Below, one piece after another: positions 41,003-49,639 of a DNA stretch of 64,000 bases (its first letter is position 1; each line of letters starts with the position of its first letter). Source of the stretch: DASSUW01 sp963849695. Its GTDB lineage: Bacteria > Actinomycetota > Thermoleophilia > Solirubrobacterales > Solirubrobacteraceae. Below the pieces are notes generated by a model. That model was not told the origin of the DNA, did not search any database, and worked only from the letters and a program-made list of their open reading frames with translations. Both the position numbers and the translations under genes were made by a program. The DNA lies in NCBI GenBank assembly GCA_963849695.1, contig CAWKIT010000038.1, positions 25,082 through 89,081 of the forward strand. Direction: 5' to 3'.

Positions 41003-41274
41003 TGGCCGGTCTCGTCTGGGTCATGGTCGGCCTCGCGCTGTGGCACTTCACGATCTTCCTGCCCGACCACTTCTGGGCCGGCATCATCGGCGCCTTCCTG
41101 GGCGCGGTCATCGGCCCGCTCGTGTTCGGCTTCCTGATCCACGGGTTCACGATCCCCGGGGAGAGCGACACGAACCTGCTGAGCGCGCTCGAGGCGATCC
41201 CCGGCGCGCTGATCGGCATGGGGGTCGTGTACTGGATCGGGCTGCGCCAAGAGCGCACGCACCCGGCCTACTGA
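41002..41274 (+). CDS. Small membrane protein (GlsB/YeaQ/YmgE-like)
   Basis: A 90-residue protein with three helices: LVWVMVGLALWHFTIFLP, WAGIIGAFLGAVIGPLVFGF and IPGALIGMGVVYWIGL. The glycine-rich GAFLGAVIGPLVFG resembles GlsB/YeaQ/YmgE envelope-stress proteins, but the match is weak. Its ATG shares one base with the secDF stop (TGATG), so the two are translationally coupled; a role in the envelope is possible. Confidence 0.65.
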   Translation: MAGLVWVMVGLALWHFTIFLPDHFWAGIIGAFLGAVIGPLVFGFLIHGFTIPGESDTNLLSALEAIPGALIGMGVVYWIGLRQERTHPAY

Positions 41275-41276
41275 GC

Positions 41277-42102
41277 GTGAAGGTCCTGGCGGCGATCACG
41301 ACGCCGTTCGGACCGGACGGCGGGCTCGACCTCGACGCCTTCGAGGCGCACGTGCGCTGGCTCGACGAGGCGGGGCTCGACGGGCTGTTCGTGGCGGGCA
41401 CCACCGGCGAAGGCGTGCTCCTGGAGGACGACGAGATCGAGGCGCTGGCCTCGCGGGCGGTGGACGCCGCGGGCTCGCTGCGGGTGATCGTCCAGGTGGG
41501 GAGGCCGAGCACGCGGGCCACGGTGGCGCTGGCGCGGCGGGCGCTCGACGCCGGCGCGGACGGCGTGGCGGCCTACGTGCCGTGGTTCTATCCGGTCACG
41601 CCGGCTGCAGGTCCGCGCACACTTCCGCGCGCTGCTGGAGGCGGCGGCCGGCGCACCGGCGTTCATCTACAACATCCCGCCGCGAACGGTCAACGACCTT
41701 TCGCCCGAGCTGGCCGGCGAGCTGGCGCGCGAGGGGTTCGCGGGGATGAAGGACTCGACCGGCGACGCCGCCCGCCACCGGGCGTACCTCGACGCCGTGC
41801 GGGGGGTCGACTCGTTCGAGCTCTACACCGGCACCGAGCCGCAGATCGTCGAGGCAGTGCGCGCCGGCGGGACCGGGTCGATCAACGGGCTCTCCAACTG
41901 CCGCCCGGAGCTGTTCGCGGCGCTGCGGTCGGCGCTCGAGACGGGGGAGGGCGTGGAGCCGCTGCGCGACGAGATCGCGGCGCTCAAGGAGCAGGTCAGG
42001 TCCGAGCCGTCGGCGGTCCTGGCGGTCAAGCGCCGCGTCCGCGAGCGCCTGGCCGAGCGCGGCGTCGACTACCCCGCCGCGGCGCGCGCGCCGTTCGGCT
42101 GA
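41277..42102 (+). CDS. DapA/NAL-family aldolase (one +1 frame break)
   Basis: A pyruvate-dependent class I aldolase fold, starting at GTG 41277 (VKVLAAITTPFGPDGGLDLD). Motifs: VAGTTGEGVLLEDDEIEALA, AAYVPWFYPVT, YNIPPRTVNDLSPELA (catalytic Tyr), GMKDSTGD with the Schiff-base Lys, and YTGTEPQIVEAV. An extra base near 41605 (CCGGCTGCAG where CCGGCGCAG keeps frame) splits it; corrected length is 274 residues. It could be 4-hydroxytetrahydrodipicolinate synthase (lysine/peptidoglycan) or a 2-keto-3-deoxysugar aldolase; TTGE favours DapA but does not prove it. 3 nt after the small membrane gene. Confidence 0.85.
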
Positions 42103-42104
42103 CC

Positions 42105-42137
42105 CGCGCCCGCGGTTCGCCGCGCGCCCGCGGTTCG
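42105..42137. repeat. 15-bp tandem direct repeat before recJ
   Basis: CGCGCCCGCGGTTCG occurs at 42105-42119 and again at 42123-42137. It begins just after the DapA-like stop. The remaining bases up to the recJ ATG (42203) contain no clear terminator or promoter. Confidence 0.6.
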
Positions 42138-42202
42138 TCACAACTCTGCGACAACACCGTGCCGGTTTCGCTGAGTCGGACCGAAAACGCCCCGGTTCCG
42201 TC

Positions 42203-44710
42203 ATGGCCCGCCCATACGCTCCGGCGACCGTGCCACCGATCGAGACCCGCTTCACCGTCGCCCCGTACGACTACGCCGCCGCCGAGCGGCTGGCGGCCGC
42301 GCTCGGCGTCTCGCACGTGCTCGCCCAGGTTCTCGTCCGGCGCGGGCTCGGCGACGTGGAGGAGGCCCGCGCGTTCCTCGCCGCCGCCGAGGCGCATCCG
42401 CTCGACGCCTTCGGCGGCCTTCGGGACGCCGCCGCGGTGATCCTCGACCACGCCCGCCGCCGCTCCCGGATCACGGTCCACGGCGACTACGACGTCGACG
42501 GCGTCGCCGCCACCGCGGTGCTCGTGCGAGCTCTGCGCACGCTGGGCGCGGAGGTGGACTGGTATCTGCCGAGCCGGATCGACGACGGCTACGGCCTCGC
42601 CGCCGCCACCGTCGCCCGGCTCGCCGAGCGCGGAACGGACCTGCTGGTGACCGTCGACTGCGCGATCACGGCAGTCGAGGAGGTGGCGGCCGCGCGCGCG
42701 GCCGGGCTCGACGTCGTGGTGACCGACCACCACGCCCCGCGCGCCGACGGGCGGCTGCCGGCCGCGCCGATCGTGCACCCCGCGGCCGGCGGCTACCCGT
42801 GCGCCGACCTGTGCGCCACCGCGGTCGCGCACAAGCTCGCCCAGGCGCTGCTCGAGGCCGCGGGCGAGGACCCCGGCGTGGCGGACGAGGACCTCGATCT
42901 CGTCGCGCTCGCCACGGTGGCCGACGTCGTGCCGCTCCACGGCGAGAACCGCCGGCTCGTGCGCGCGGGGCTGCGGGCGCTGGCCGGCACGCGCAAGCCG
43001 GGCCTGCGAGCGCTGATGGAAGTCGCGCGCGTGGACCCGGGCATGGTCGACTCCGGGGCGATCGGCTTCCGGCTCGCCCCGCGGATCAACGCCGCCGGCC
43101 GCCTGCACCGGGCGGACGCCGGCCTCGAGCTGCTGCTGACCGGGGACGCCGACCGGGCGCGGGCCATCGCCGCGGAGCTCGACGCGGTGAACTCCGAGCG
43201 CCGCGACGTCGAGACCCGCATCCTGTTCGCCGCCGAGGCGCAGGTGGCCGAGCACGGGCCGGCTCCCGCGTACGTGCTCGCCGCCGAGGACTGGCACCCC
43301 GGCGTGATCGGCATCGTCGCGGCGAGGATCGCCGAGCGCCATCACCGCCCTGCGGTGCTGATCGCGCTCGACGGCGACGAGGGCACCGGCTCCGGCCGCT
43401 CGATCCCGGCGTTCGACCTGCTGGCCGGGCTCACCGCGGCGGCGCACCACCTGGAGCGCTACGGCGGCCACCGCGCCGCCGCGGGCGTCACGATCGCCCG
43501 CGCCGAGATCGAGGGCTTCCGCGAGCGCTTCGCCGCCCACGCCGCCGAGGTGCTGACGCCCGCCGACCTGGTGCCCGAGTGCCGGGTCGACGCCGTGGTC
43601 CCGGGCAACGCCCTGACCCTCCCGCTCGCCGAGGAGCTCGAGCGGCTCGCGCCGTTCGGCCAGGGCAACCCGCCGGTGTCGCTGATGGTTCCCGCCGCTC
43701 AGCTCGGCGACCCGAGGCCGATGGGGGAGGGGCGCCACGTCGCGTTCACCCTGCAGGCCGGCGGAGCCCGCTCGCGCTGCGTGCAGTTCGGCGCGGGGAC
43801 ACGGCTGCCGGCGACCGGCGACGAGCTCGTCGACGCCGCCGTCCGCCTCGAGGCCAACCGCTGGAACGGCGCGACCGAGCCCCGGCTCGTCCTCCGCCAC
43901 GCCCGCCCCGCGGGCGCCGGCACGATCGACGTCCTCGGCGAGCCCACCTTCACCGAGGGCATCGAGGCGGAGCTGGCCCGCGACCTCGCCGCCCTCGCCC
44001 GCGACTCGGACGACGCCGTCGCCGGCGGCCGGCTCGGCTCGCCCGTCGCCGCCCACAACCACGTCGCGGGTTCCGGCGCCCGCGACGCGCGCGGCAGCGG
44101 GATCGCGGGTCTGCTCGCGGATCTCGTCGCCGCCGGCGAGCCCGTGCTCGCGATCGTCGCGCACGCGCCGCATCGCGCCCGCGCGCTGCGCGGCCGCGTC
44201 GGCGGCTTCGCGATCTGCTCGTGGGCGGCGCTCGAGGACGCCCCCGAGCTGGCCGCGCCGTTCGCCCACCTCGTCGCCGTCGACCCGCCGGGCGACCCCG
44301 GCGCGCTGACGCTGCTCGAGCAGGGCGCCGGGCGAGCCCATCTGGCCTGGGGTGAGCAAGAGCTACGCTTTGCCCGACGAGTTCATGAGTGGAACTTCGC
44401 CCTCCGCGACCCGCTGGCAGCCCTGTACCGCGCACTGCGCGGCCTCGCGCACGCCCGCGGCGAGACGTTCGAGGCGGTGCTTCGAGGCGAAGGGTCGCAG
44501 CCGAGGTCGGCCGCGCTCGCCGGGCGGCTGGTGCGGGTCCTCAGCGAGCTCGATCTCGTGGCCCTGGATCGCGAAGGGCCGGCCCTCCGGCTCGTCGGGC
44601 AGCCGGCGCGGACCGCACTGGAGCGCTCGGTGGCCTTCCGGGCTTACCATCGAAGGCTCGAGGACGGACGGCGATACCTGAGCAGCGACACCCACCGGCA
44701 AGCGGCCTGA
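42203..44710 (+). CDS. recJ: Single-stranded-DNA-specific exonuclease RecJ
   Basis: An 835-residue DHH-family 5'-3' exonuclease. Motif I is ITVHGDYDVDGVAATAVLVR (DYDVDG), motif II LLVTVDCAITAVEEV, motif III VVVTDHHAPRADGRLPAAPI, then LATVADVVPLHGENRRLVR, the DHHA1 domain GRSIPAFDLLAGLTAAAHHL with YGGHRAAAGV, and the OB-like LAPFGQGNPPVSLMVPA. About 260 further C-terminal residues, with no recognisable domain, extend beyond the bacterial core. Longer RecJ proteins occur in actinobacteria. It acts in recombination and repair, fitting the ruvCAB neighbours. Confidence 0.95.
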   Translation: MARPYAPATVPPIETRFTVAPYDYAAAERLAAALGVSHVLAQVLVRRGLGDVEEARAFLAAAEAHPLDAFGGLRDAAAVILDHARRRSRITVHGDYDVDGVAATAVLVRALRTLGAEVDWYLPSRIDDGYGLAAATVARLAERGTDLLVTVDCAITAVEEVAAARAAGLDVVVTDHHAPRADGRLPAAPIVHPAAGGYPCADLCATAVAHKLAQALLEAAGEDPGVADEDLDLVALATVADVVPLHGENRRLVRAGLRALAGTRKPGLRALMEVARVDPGMVDSGAIGFRLAPRINAAGRLHRADAGLELLLTGDADRARAIAAELDAVNSERRDVETRILFAAEAQVAEHGPAPAYVLAAEDWHPGVIGIVAARIAERHHRPAVLIALDGDEGTGSGRSIPAFDLLAGLTAAAHHLERYGGHRAAAGVTIARAEIEGFRERFAAHAAEVLTPADLVPECRVDAVVPGNALTLPLAEELERLAPFGQGNPPVSLMVPAAQLGDPRPMGEGRHVAFTLQAGGARSRCVQFGAGTRLPATGDELVDAAVRLEANRWNGATEPRLVLRHARPAGAGTIDVLGEPTFTEGIEAELARDLAALARDSDDAVAGGRLGSPVAAHNHVAGSGARDARGSGIAGLLADLVAAGEPVLAIVAHAPHRARALRGRVGGFAICSWAALEDAPELAAPFAHLVAVDPPGDPGALTLLEQGAGRAHLAWGEQELRFARRVHEWNFALRDPLAALYRALRGLAHARGETFEAVLRGEGSQPRSAALAGRLVRVLSELDLVALDREGPALRLVGQPARTALERSVAFRAYHRRLEDGRRYLSSDTHRQAA

Positions 44711-44796
44711 CGCCCGCTCAGGAGGACGAGGCGCGGCCGGACGCACCGATCGAGATCGAGATCGGGGCGCGGGCGGGCGCGCCGATCGAGGACGGG

Positions 44797-47148
44797 GTGC
44801 GGGCGAGCGCGCCGATCGCCGGCGGCTCGCCGGAGGCGGACCCGGCGGTGGCGGTCGCCGGCCACCGGCCCGTCGACCGCGCCGACCAGCCGCACGGCCC
44901 GGTCACCGACGTCCCGGCCGACCTCACGCCGCTCGAGCGCGAGCTGGTGGCCGACCTGTTCGCGATCGTCTCCGAGCACGCGGACGAGGTCGCCGAATCG
45001 GTCGACCGGGCACGCGTGGTCCAGGCCTTCGTGTTCGCCTGCGAGCACCACGCCGACCAGCGCCGCCGGTCCGGCGAGGAGTTCATCGTCCACCCGGTCG
45101 GCGTGGCCAAGATCTGCGCCGGCATGCGGCTCGATACCGAGACGCTGTGCGCCGCGCTGCTGCACGACACGGTCGAGGACACCTCGGCGTCGCTCGACGA
45201 GGTGCGCGAGGCGTTCGGGGAGGAGGTCTGCGGCCTCGTCGACGGCGTCACCAAGCTCACCGGCATCACGTTCCAGTCGCGCGACGAGGCGCAGGCCGAG
45301 AACTACCGCAAGATGATGGTCGCGATGGCCACGGATATCCGGGTCATCCTCATCAAGCTGGCCGACCGCCTCCACAACATGCGCACGCTGGAAGCGATGG
45401 CCAAGCAGAAGCAGATCGAGAAGGCCAAGGAGACGCTCGAGATCTACGCGCCCCTGGCCCACCGGCTCGGCATCCACGCGATCAAGTGGGAGCTCGAGGA
45501 TCTCGCCTTCAGCACGCTGCACCCGCGCAAGTACCAGGAGATCAAGGGCCTGGTCAACCAGCAGCGCGAGGAGCGCGAGCGGTACGTCGCGCGCGCCGGC
45601 GGCTATCTGGCGAAGGAGCTCGAGGCGCTCGGCATCCACGCCGAGATCTCGGGCCGCGCCAAGCACTTCTACTCGATCTACTCGAAGATGACCCGCAAGG
45701 ACCGCGAGTTCAACGAGATCTACGACCTCACGGCGATGCGGGTGATCGTCGACTCCGTGAAGGACTGCTACGGCGCCGTGGGCGTGATCCACTCGCTGTG
45801 GAAGCCGCTGCCCGGGCGGTTCAAGGACATGATCGCCATGCCCAAGTTCAACATGTACCAGGCGCTTCACACGACCGTGATCGGGCCCGAGGGCAGGCCG
45901 CTGGAGATCCAGATCCGCACCGGCGACATGCACGAGACCGCGGAGTACGGCGTCGCCGCGCACTGGCGCTACAAGGAGGGCGCGAAGAAGGGCAAGGGGC
46001 AGGCCGGCGACCCGACCGACGTCAAGCTCAAGTGGCTCAAGTCGCTGCTCGACTGGGAGACCGACGAGGACGACCCGCGCGAGTTCACCGAGCACCTGCG
46101 CGGGCAGCTGACCGAGGAGGAGGTCTACGTCTTCACGCCCAAGGGCGAGGTCAAATCGCTCGCCGCGGGCGCCACCCCGCTCGACTTCGCGTACGAGATC
46201 CACACCGACGTCGGCCATCGCTGTGTCGGCGCCAAGGTCAACGGCAAGATCGTCCCGCTCCACTACGAGCTCAACTCGGGCGACATCGTCGAGATCCTCA
46301 CCGCCAAGCGCGAGCGCGGCCCCTCGCGCGACTGGCTGGCGCTCGTCAAGACGACCCGCGCGCGCAACAAGATCCGCCAGTGGTTCAAGGCCGAGTCGCG
46401 CGACGACTCCGAGCACACCGGCCGCGACCTGCTGCAGGAGCACCTCAACAAGGCCGGCCTGCCGGCCCAGAAGATCGTCGGCTCGCCGCTGCTGGCCGAC
46501 GTCATCCGCGAGATGGGCTTCCGCAAGGCCGACGACTTCTACATCGCGCTCGGCGGGGCGAAGATCTCGCCGAAGGTCGTCGTCAACAAGGTTCTGCACC
46601 GGCTCAAGCAGGGCGAGAGCGCCGAAGCGGAGACCTCGGCCGCCGAGGACCTGATCAAGCCGACCGTCCGTCGCAAGCCGGAGGCGTCGTCGTCGAGCTT
46701 CGGCATCCGCGTCGAAGGCGTCGACGACGTGCCCCTGCGGCTCGCCAAGTGCTGCCGCCCGGTATCGGGCGACCAGATCCTGGGCTACGTGTCGCTCGGC
46801 CGCGGCATCACCATCCACCGCGAGGACTGCCCGAACGCCGATGCGCTCCGCAAGGACCCCGAGCGCTTCGTGCCGGTCTCCTGGGACGGCGACAACGAGA
46901 CGTCGTTCAAGGTCGAGATCCAGGTCGACGCGTGGGACCGCCACCGCCTGCTCGAGGACCTATCGCGCACCTTCGCCGAGGGCGGCATCAACATCGTCGA
47001 GGCGTACTGCAGCGTTCAGCACCCCATGGTCAAGAACCGCTTCGTGATCGAGGTGGGGGACACGCAGGCGCTGAAGACCGCGATCAACCGCCTGCGCGCG
47101 ATCGACTCGGTCTTCGACGCCTACCGCGTCACCCCCAGCGGCGGCTGA
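44797..47148 (+). CDS. relA: Bifunctional (p)ppGpp synthetase/hydrolase RelA/SpoT
   Basis: About 783 residues. HD hydrolase: EEFIVHPVGVAKICAGMRLD, CAALLHDTVEDTSASLDEVR, LADRLHNMRTLEAMAKQKQ. Synthetase: RAKHFYSIYSKMTRKDREFN, NEIYDLTAMRVIVDSVKDCY, FNMYQALHTTVIGPEGRPLE, EYGVAAHWRYKEGAKKG. TGS: VYVFTPKGEVKSLAAGATPL. ACT-4 at the end. Both catalytic halves look intact. The true start is uncertain: an AGGAGG site at 44720-44725 has no ATG, GTG or TTG at proper spacing; GTG 44797 is the first in-frame conventional start. The preceding in-frame stretch is low-complexity (repeats of API...G). Confidence 0.93.
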   Translation: MRASAPIAGGSPEADPAVAVAGHRPVDRADQPHGPVTDVPADLTPLERELVADLFAIVSEHADEVAESVDRARVVQAFVFACEHHADQRRRSGEEFIVHPVGVAKICAGMRLDTETLCAALLHDTVEDTSASLDEVREAFGEEVCGLVDGVTKLTGITFQSRDEAQAENYRKMMVAMATDIRVILIKLADRLHNMRTLEAMAKQKQIEKAKETLEIYAPLAHRLGIHAIKWELEDLAFSTLHPRKYQEIKGLVNQQREERERYVARAGGYLAKELEALGIHAEISGRAKHFYSIYSKMTRKDREFNEIYDLTAMRVIVDSVKDCYGAVGVIHSLWKPLPGRFKDMIAMPKFNMYQALHTTVIGPEGRPLEIQIRTGDMHETAEYGVAAHWRYKEGAKKGKGQAGDPTDVKLKWLKSLLDWETDEDDPREFTEHLRGQLTEEEVYVFTPKGEVKSLAAGATPLDFAYEIHTDVGHRCVGAKVNGKIVPLHYELNSGDIVEILTAKRERGPSRDWLALVKTTRARNKIRQWFKAESRDDSEHTGRDLLQEHLNKAGLPAQKIVGSPLLADVIREMGFRKADDFYIALGGAKISPKVVVNKVLHRLKQGESAEAETSAAEDLIKPTVRRKPEASSSSFGIRVEGVDDVPLRLAKCCRPVSGDQILGYVSLGRGITIHREDCPNADALRKDPERFVPVSWDGDNETSFKVEIQVDAWDRHRLLEDLSRTFAEGGINIVEAYCSVQHPMVKNRFVIEVGDTQALKTAINRLRAIDSVFDAYRVTPSGG

Positions 47149-47183
47149 CGGCCACGCGGGCCGGCCAGCCGCCGCGGGTCGAG

Positions 47184-47684
47184 CTACCGCCGCTCGGTCT
47201 TGCCGGTCTTGTCGCCCTTGTCGGTCTCGCCCCTGGTCGACTTGCCGGTGTCGAGGCCCGTGCGGTCGGTCTTGCCGGTCTGCGTCTCCTTGCCGGTCTT
47301 GCCGTCCGTCGACTCGCCGGTCTTCCCGAGCGTCGTCTTGCCGCCGCCGGTGTCGTCGTCCTTCTCGCCGGTCCGCGAGTTGGTCGCCGTCTTGCCGCTG
47401 TCGGAGCTGTCGCCGTCGCCGGTGGTCGTGTCGTCGTCATCGTCGTCGTCGTCGCCGGAGTGGCCGTCCTGTGACTTGACGAGCACGGCCTGCGGCCCCT
47501 CGTCGCCGCCGGCGGCTCCCGCCGAATTGGCCCAGGCGAGCGGGGCGGCGACCAGCAACAGCAGCGCCAGCACGGTCACGCCCACGCGCCGGGTGACCGA
47601 CCGCTGGTCCTCAGCGGCGGACGAGCCGTCGGCGGCGAGGGTCTGGAACAGCCTTGCGGCCCTGGCGCTATTCGGATCGCTCAT
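47184..47684 (-). CDS. Single-pass membrane protein with TGK-repeat tail
   Basis: A 166-residue protein: a ~30-residue cytosolic N-terminus (SARAARLFQTLAADGSSAAE), a membrane helix (VGVTVLALLLLVAAPLAWAN) near residues 34-54, then an extracytoplasmic low-complexity tail that first has eight Asp in a row, then repeats of the kind TGKT/TGE/DGKTGKE to the end. Gly, Thr, Lys and Asp make up most of it, giving a disordered charged tail. Not a recognised family. It is downstream of a Ser/Thr kinase gene on the same strand and Thr-rich, so it could be a kinase substrate. Confidence 0.65.
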   Translation of the reverse strand: MSDPNSARAARLFQTLAADGSSAAEDQRSVTRRVGVTVLALLLLVAAPLAWANSAGAAGGDEGPQAVLVKSQDGHSGDDDDDDDDTTTGDGDSSDSGKTATNSRTGEKDDDTGGGKTTLGKTGESTDGKTGKETQTGKTDRTGLDTGKSTRGETDKGDKTGKTERR

Positions 47685-47754
47685 GTCGCGATGCCTCCCT
47701 GGACGATTTGACTCCCTATACCCGTGTAACGCACGAAGCGGCCCCAGGTTCGGC

Positions 47755-48651
47755 TCAAGTGCGCCGGGCGCGAGCGCCGAAGCGCCCGAACGTGAGCCTG
47801 CGCGGGAGCTCGGCCACCAGAGGCTCCAGCGCCAGCGCGACCTGGCTCGCGGCCGGACGGTCGCCGGGAGCGGGCGACAGCGTCGCGCCGATCAGCTCGC
47901 GCAGCGCCGGCGGCACGTCCCGCGCGAGCGGTCGCGGAGCGCCGGCGAGCTGCGGGAAGCGAACCAGCGAATCGTCGCTCGACCGCGCGTCGCGTTCCCG
48001 CGGGAACGGGACCGAGCCCGCCACGGCGTGGTACAGCGTCGCGCCCAGACCCCACACGTCCGACGCCGGGCCGATCCCGCCCATCGACGGATCGCACTGC
48101 TCGGGCGGCATGTACGCGTCGGTCCCCAGCGGGCCCCTGATCGCGCCCACGTCTTCGAGCCTCGTCGCGATGCTCAGGTCGATCAGCCGCGGCGGCACGC
48201 CCATGATGATGTTGTCGGGCTTGACGTCGAGGTGCACGATCGCGCTCGCAGCCATGTAGTGCAGCGCGGCGGCGACGTGTGCGCACAGCGGCAGGACCTG
48301 CTCCAGCGGCAGCGCTCCATGCCGGCGGATCAGCGACCGCAGCGACGGCCCTTCCAGGTGTTCGAGCAGGACGTGCGGGTAGCGGCCGTCGAGCACGGCG
48401 TCGAAGCCGCGGACGATCACCGGATGCCGGAGGCGCTCGAGCGCCTCGGCCTCCTCGGCGAGCTCGCGCAGCGCCCGCTCGGACTCCGCGTACCGCGGCC
48501 GGAGCACCTTCGCCACGGTGAGCGCGAACAGCCGCTCGTCCCACACGAGCATGACCTCGAACCGCCGGCCGCCCCCGAGGTCGCGCACGACGCTGCGGCC
48601 CGGCGCGATCTCGTCGCCCTCGTCCAGCCCCCAGGACGTCTCGTCGGTCAA
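47755..48651 (-). CDS. Ser/Thr protein kinase (Hanks type)
   Basis: A 298-residue soluble kinase with a TTG start 4 nt after the lipid-kinase stop. Glycine-loop equivalent VVRDLGGGRRFEVMLV, ATP Lys in FALTVAKVLRP, helix C RALRELAEEAEALERLRHP, catalytic loop SAIVHLDVKPDNIIMG (HLD instead of HRD), metal loop PRLIDLSIATRLE (DLS in place of DFG, Asp kept), activation segment GPLGTDAYMPPEQ and DVWGLGATLYHAVAGSVPFP. The catalytic residues are present, so it is probably active. No membrane helix or sensor domain. Confidence 0.9.
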   Translation of the reverse strand: MTDETSWGLDEGDEIAPGRSVVRDLGGGRRFEVMLVWDERLFALTVAKVLRPRYAESERALRELAEEAEALERLRHPVIVRGFDAVLDGRYPHVLLEHLEGPSLRSLIRRHGALPLEQVLPLCAHVAAALHYMAASAIVHLDVKPDNIIMGVPPRLIDLSIATRLEDVGAIRGPLGTDAYMPPEQCDPSMGGIGPASDVWGLGATLYHAVAGSVPFPRERDARSSDDSLVRFPQLAGAPRPLARDVPPALRELIGATLSPAPGDRPAASQVALALEPLVAELPRRLTFGRFGARARRT

Positions 48652-48655
48652 CGGC

Positions 48656-49639
48656 TCAGCTGACGACCCGCAGTGCGCCCGGCGCCACCGACAGCTCGGC
48701 GACCGTCTCGTCGCTCATGTGGTCGCCGTCGACCTGCACCGGCACGGGCCGGCCGTCGACCGACCGGATCGTCGCCGAGCGCACGCCGGTCAGCGCCGCG
48801 ATCCCGCGGTGCTTGGCGATCCGCGCCGCGCCGGACAGCGCCCGGAACGTCACCGTCGGCACGTCGTAGGGCCGCGCCCGGGTGAGCATGACGCCCGCGA
48901 GGTCGCCGGAGTCGAGCCGCGCGCCCTCGACGAGCGTGATCTGCCGGCTCTTGAAGTAGGTGTACGTCTCGCCGTTCTGGAAGAACGCGCTCACCCCGCG
49001 CAGGGACCTGCCGTCGACCGACACCTCCAGCCGCGGCGGGTTGACCACGTAGCGGCGCAGGAACACGCCGACCGCGGCCGAGGCGTAGTACCAGTGGCCG
49101 TACTTCGACTTGAGGTGCGGGTGGGCGTCGACCCGCTCGACCACGCTGGCGTCGAGCCCGACGCCGGCCGCGAACGTGAACCAGCGGTCGTTGAGGCGTC
49201 CGAGGTCGACCGCCCGCGGCCCCCAGCGGTCGGCGAGCCGGAGCAGGTGCTCGGTGGCGTCGACGACGTCGTTGGGGATCCCGAGCATCTTGGCGAACAC
49301 GTTGTTGTTGCCGCCGGGGAGCACGGTGAGCGGCGTCGAGGTGCCCGCGAGGCCGTTGGCGGCCTCGTTCACGGTGCCGTCGCCGCCGAACGCGACGACC
49401 ACGTCGAAGGCTTCGCCGACGGCGGCGGTGACCAGCTCGATCGCGTGCCCGCGGCGCTCGGTCTCGATCGCCTCGACGTCGTAGCGGCCCTGCAGCGCGT
49501 ACACGACCAGGTGCCTGAGGCGCGTGGTCATCATCGTCGCGTGCGGGTTGACGATCACCAGCATCCGCTTCGCGCGCGCCGGCTTCTCGAGGGCGGCGAC
49601 CTCGACGAGCCGGCGCTCGGCGAGCGCCACGTCGGTCAC
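48656..49639 (-). CDS. Diacylglycerol kinase-family lipid kinase
   Basis: A 327-residue YegS/DagK fold starting at GTG 49639, which overlaps the corA stop by 4 nt. Motifs: RMLVIVNPHATMM, VVAFGGDGTVNEAANGLAGT, LTVLPGGNNNVFAKMLGIPN and, in the C-terminal beta domain, FTFAAGVGLDASVVERVDAH. It likely phosphorylates diacylglycerol or a related lipid at the membrane face. Confidence 0.92.
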   Translation of the reverse strand: MTDVALAERRLVEVAALEKPARAKRMLVIVNPHATMMTTRLRHLVVYALQGRYDVEAIETERRGHAIELVTAAVGEAFDVVVAFGGDGTVNEAANGLAGTSTPLTVLPGGNNNVFAKMLGIPNDVVDATEHLLRLADRWGPRAVDLGRLNDRWFTFAAGVGLDASVVERVDAHPHLKSKYGHWYYASAAVGVFLRRYVVNPPRLEVSVDGRSLRGVSAFFQNGETYTYFKSRQITLVEGARLDSGDLAGVMLTRARPYDVPTVTFRALSGAARIAKHRGIAALTGVRSATIRSVDGRPVPVQVDGDHMSDETVAELSVAPGALRVVS

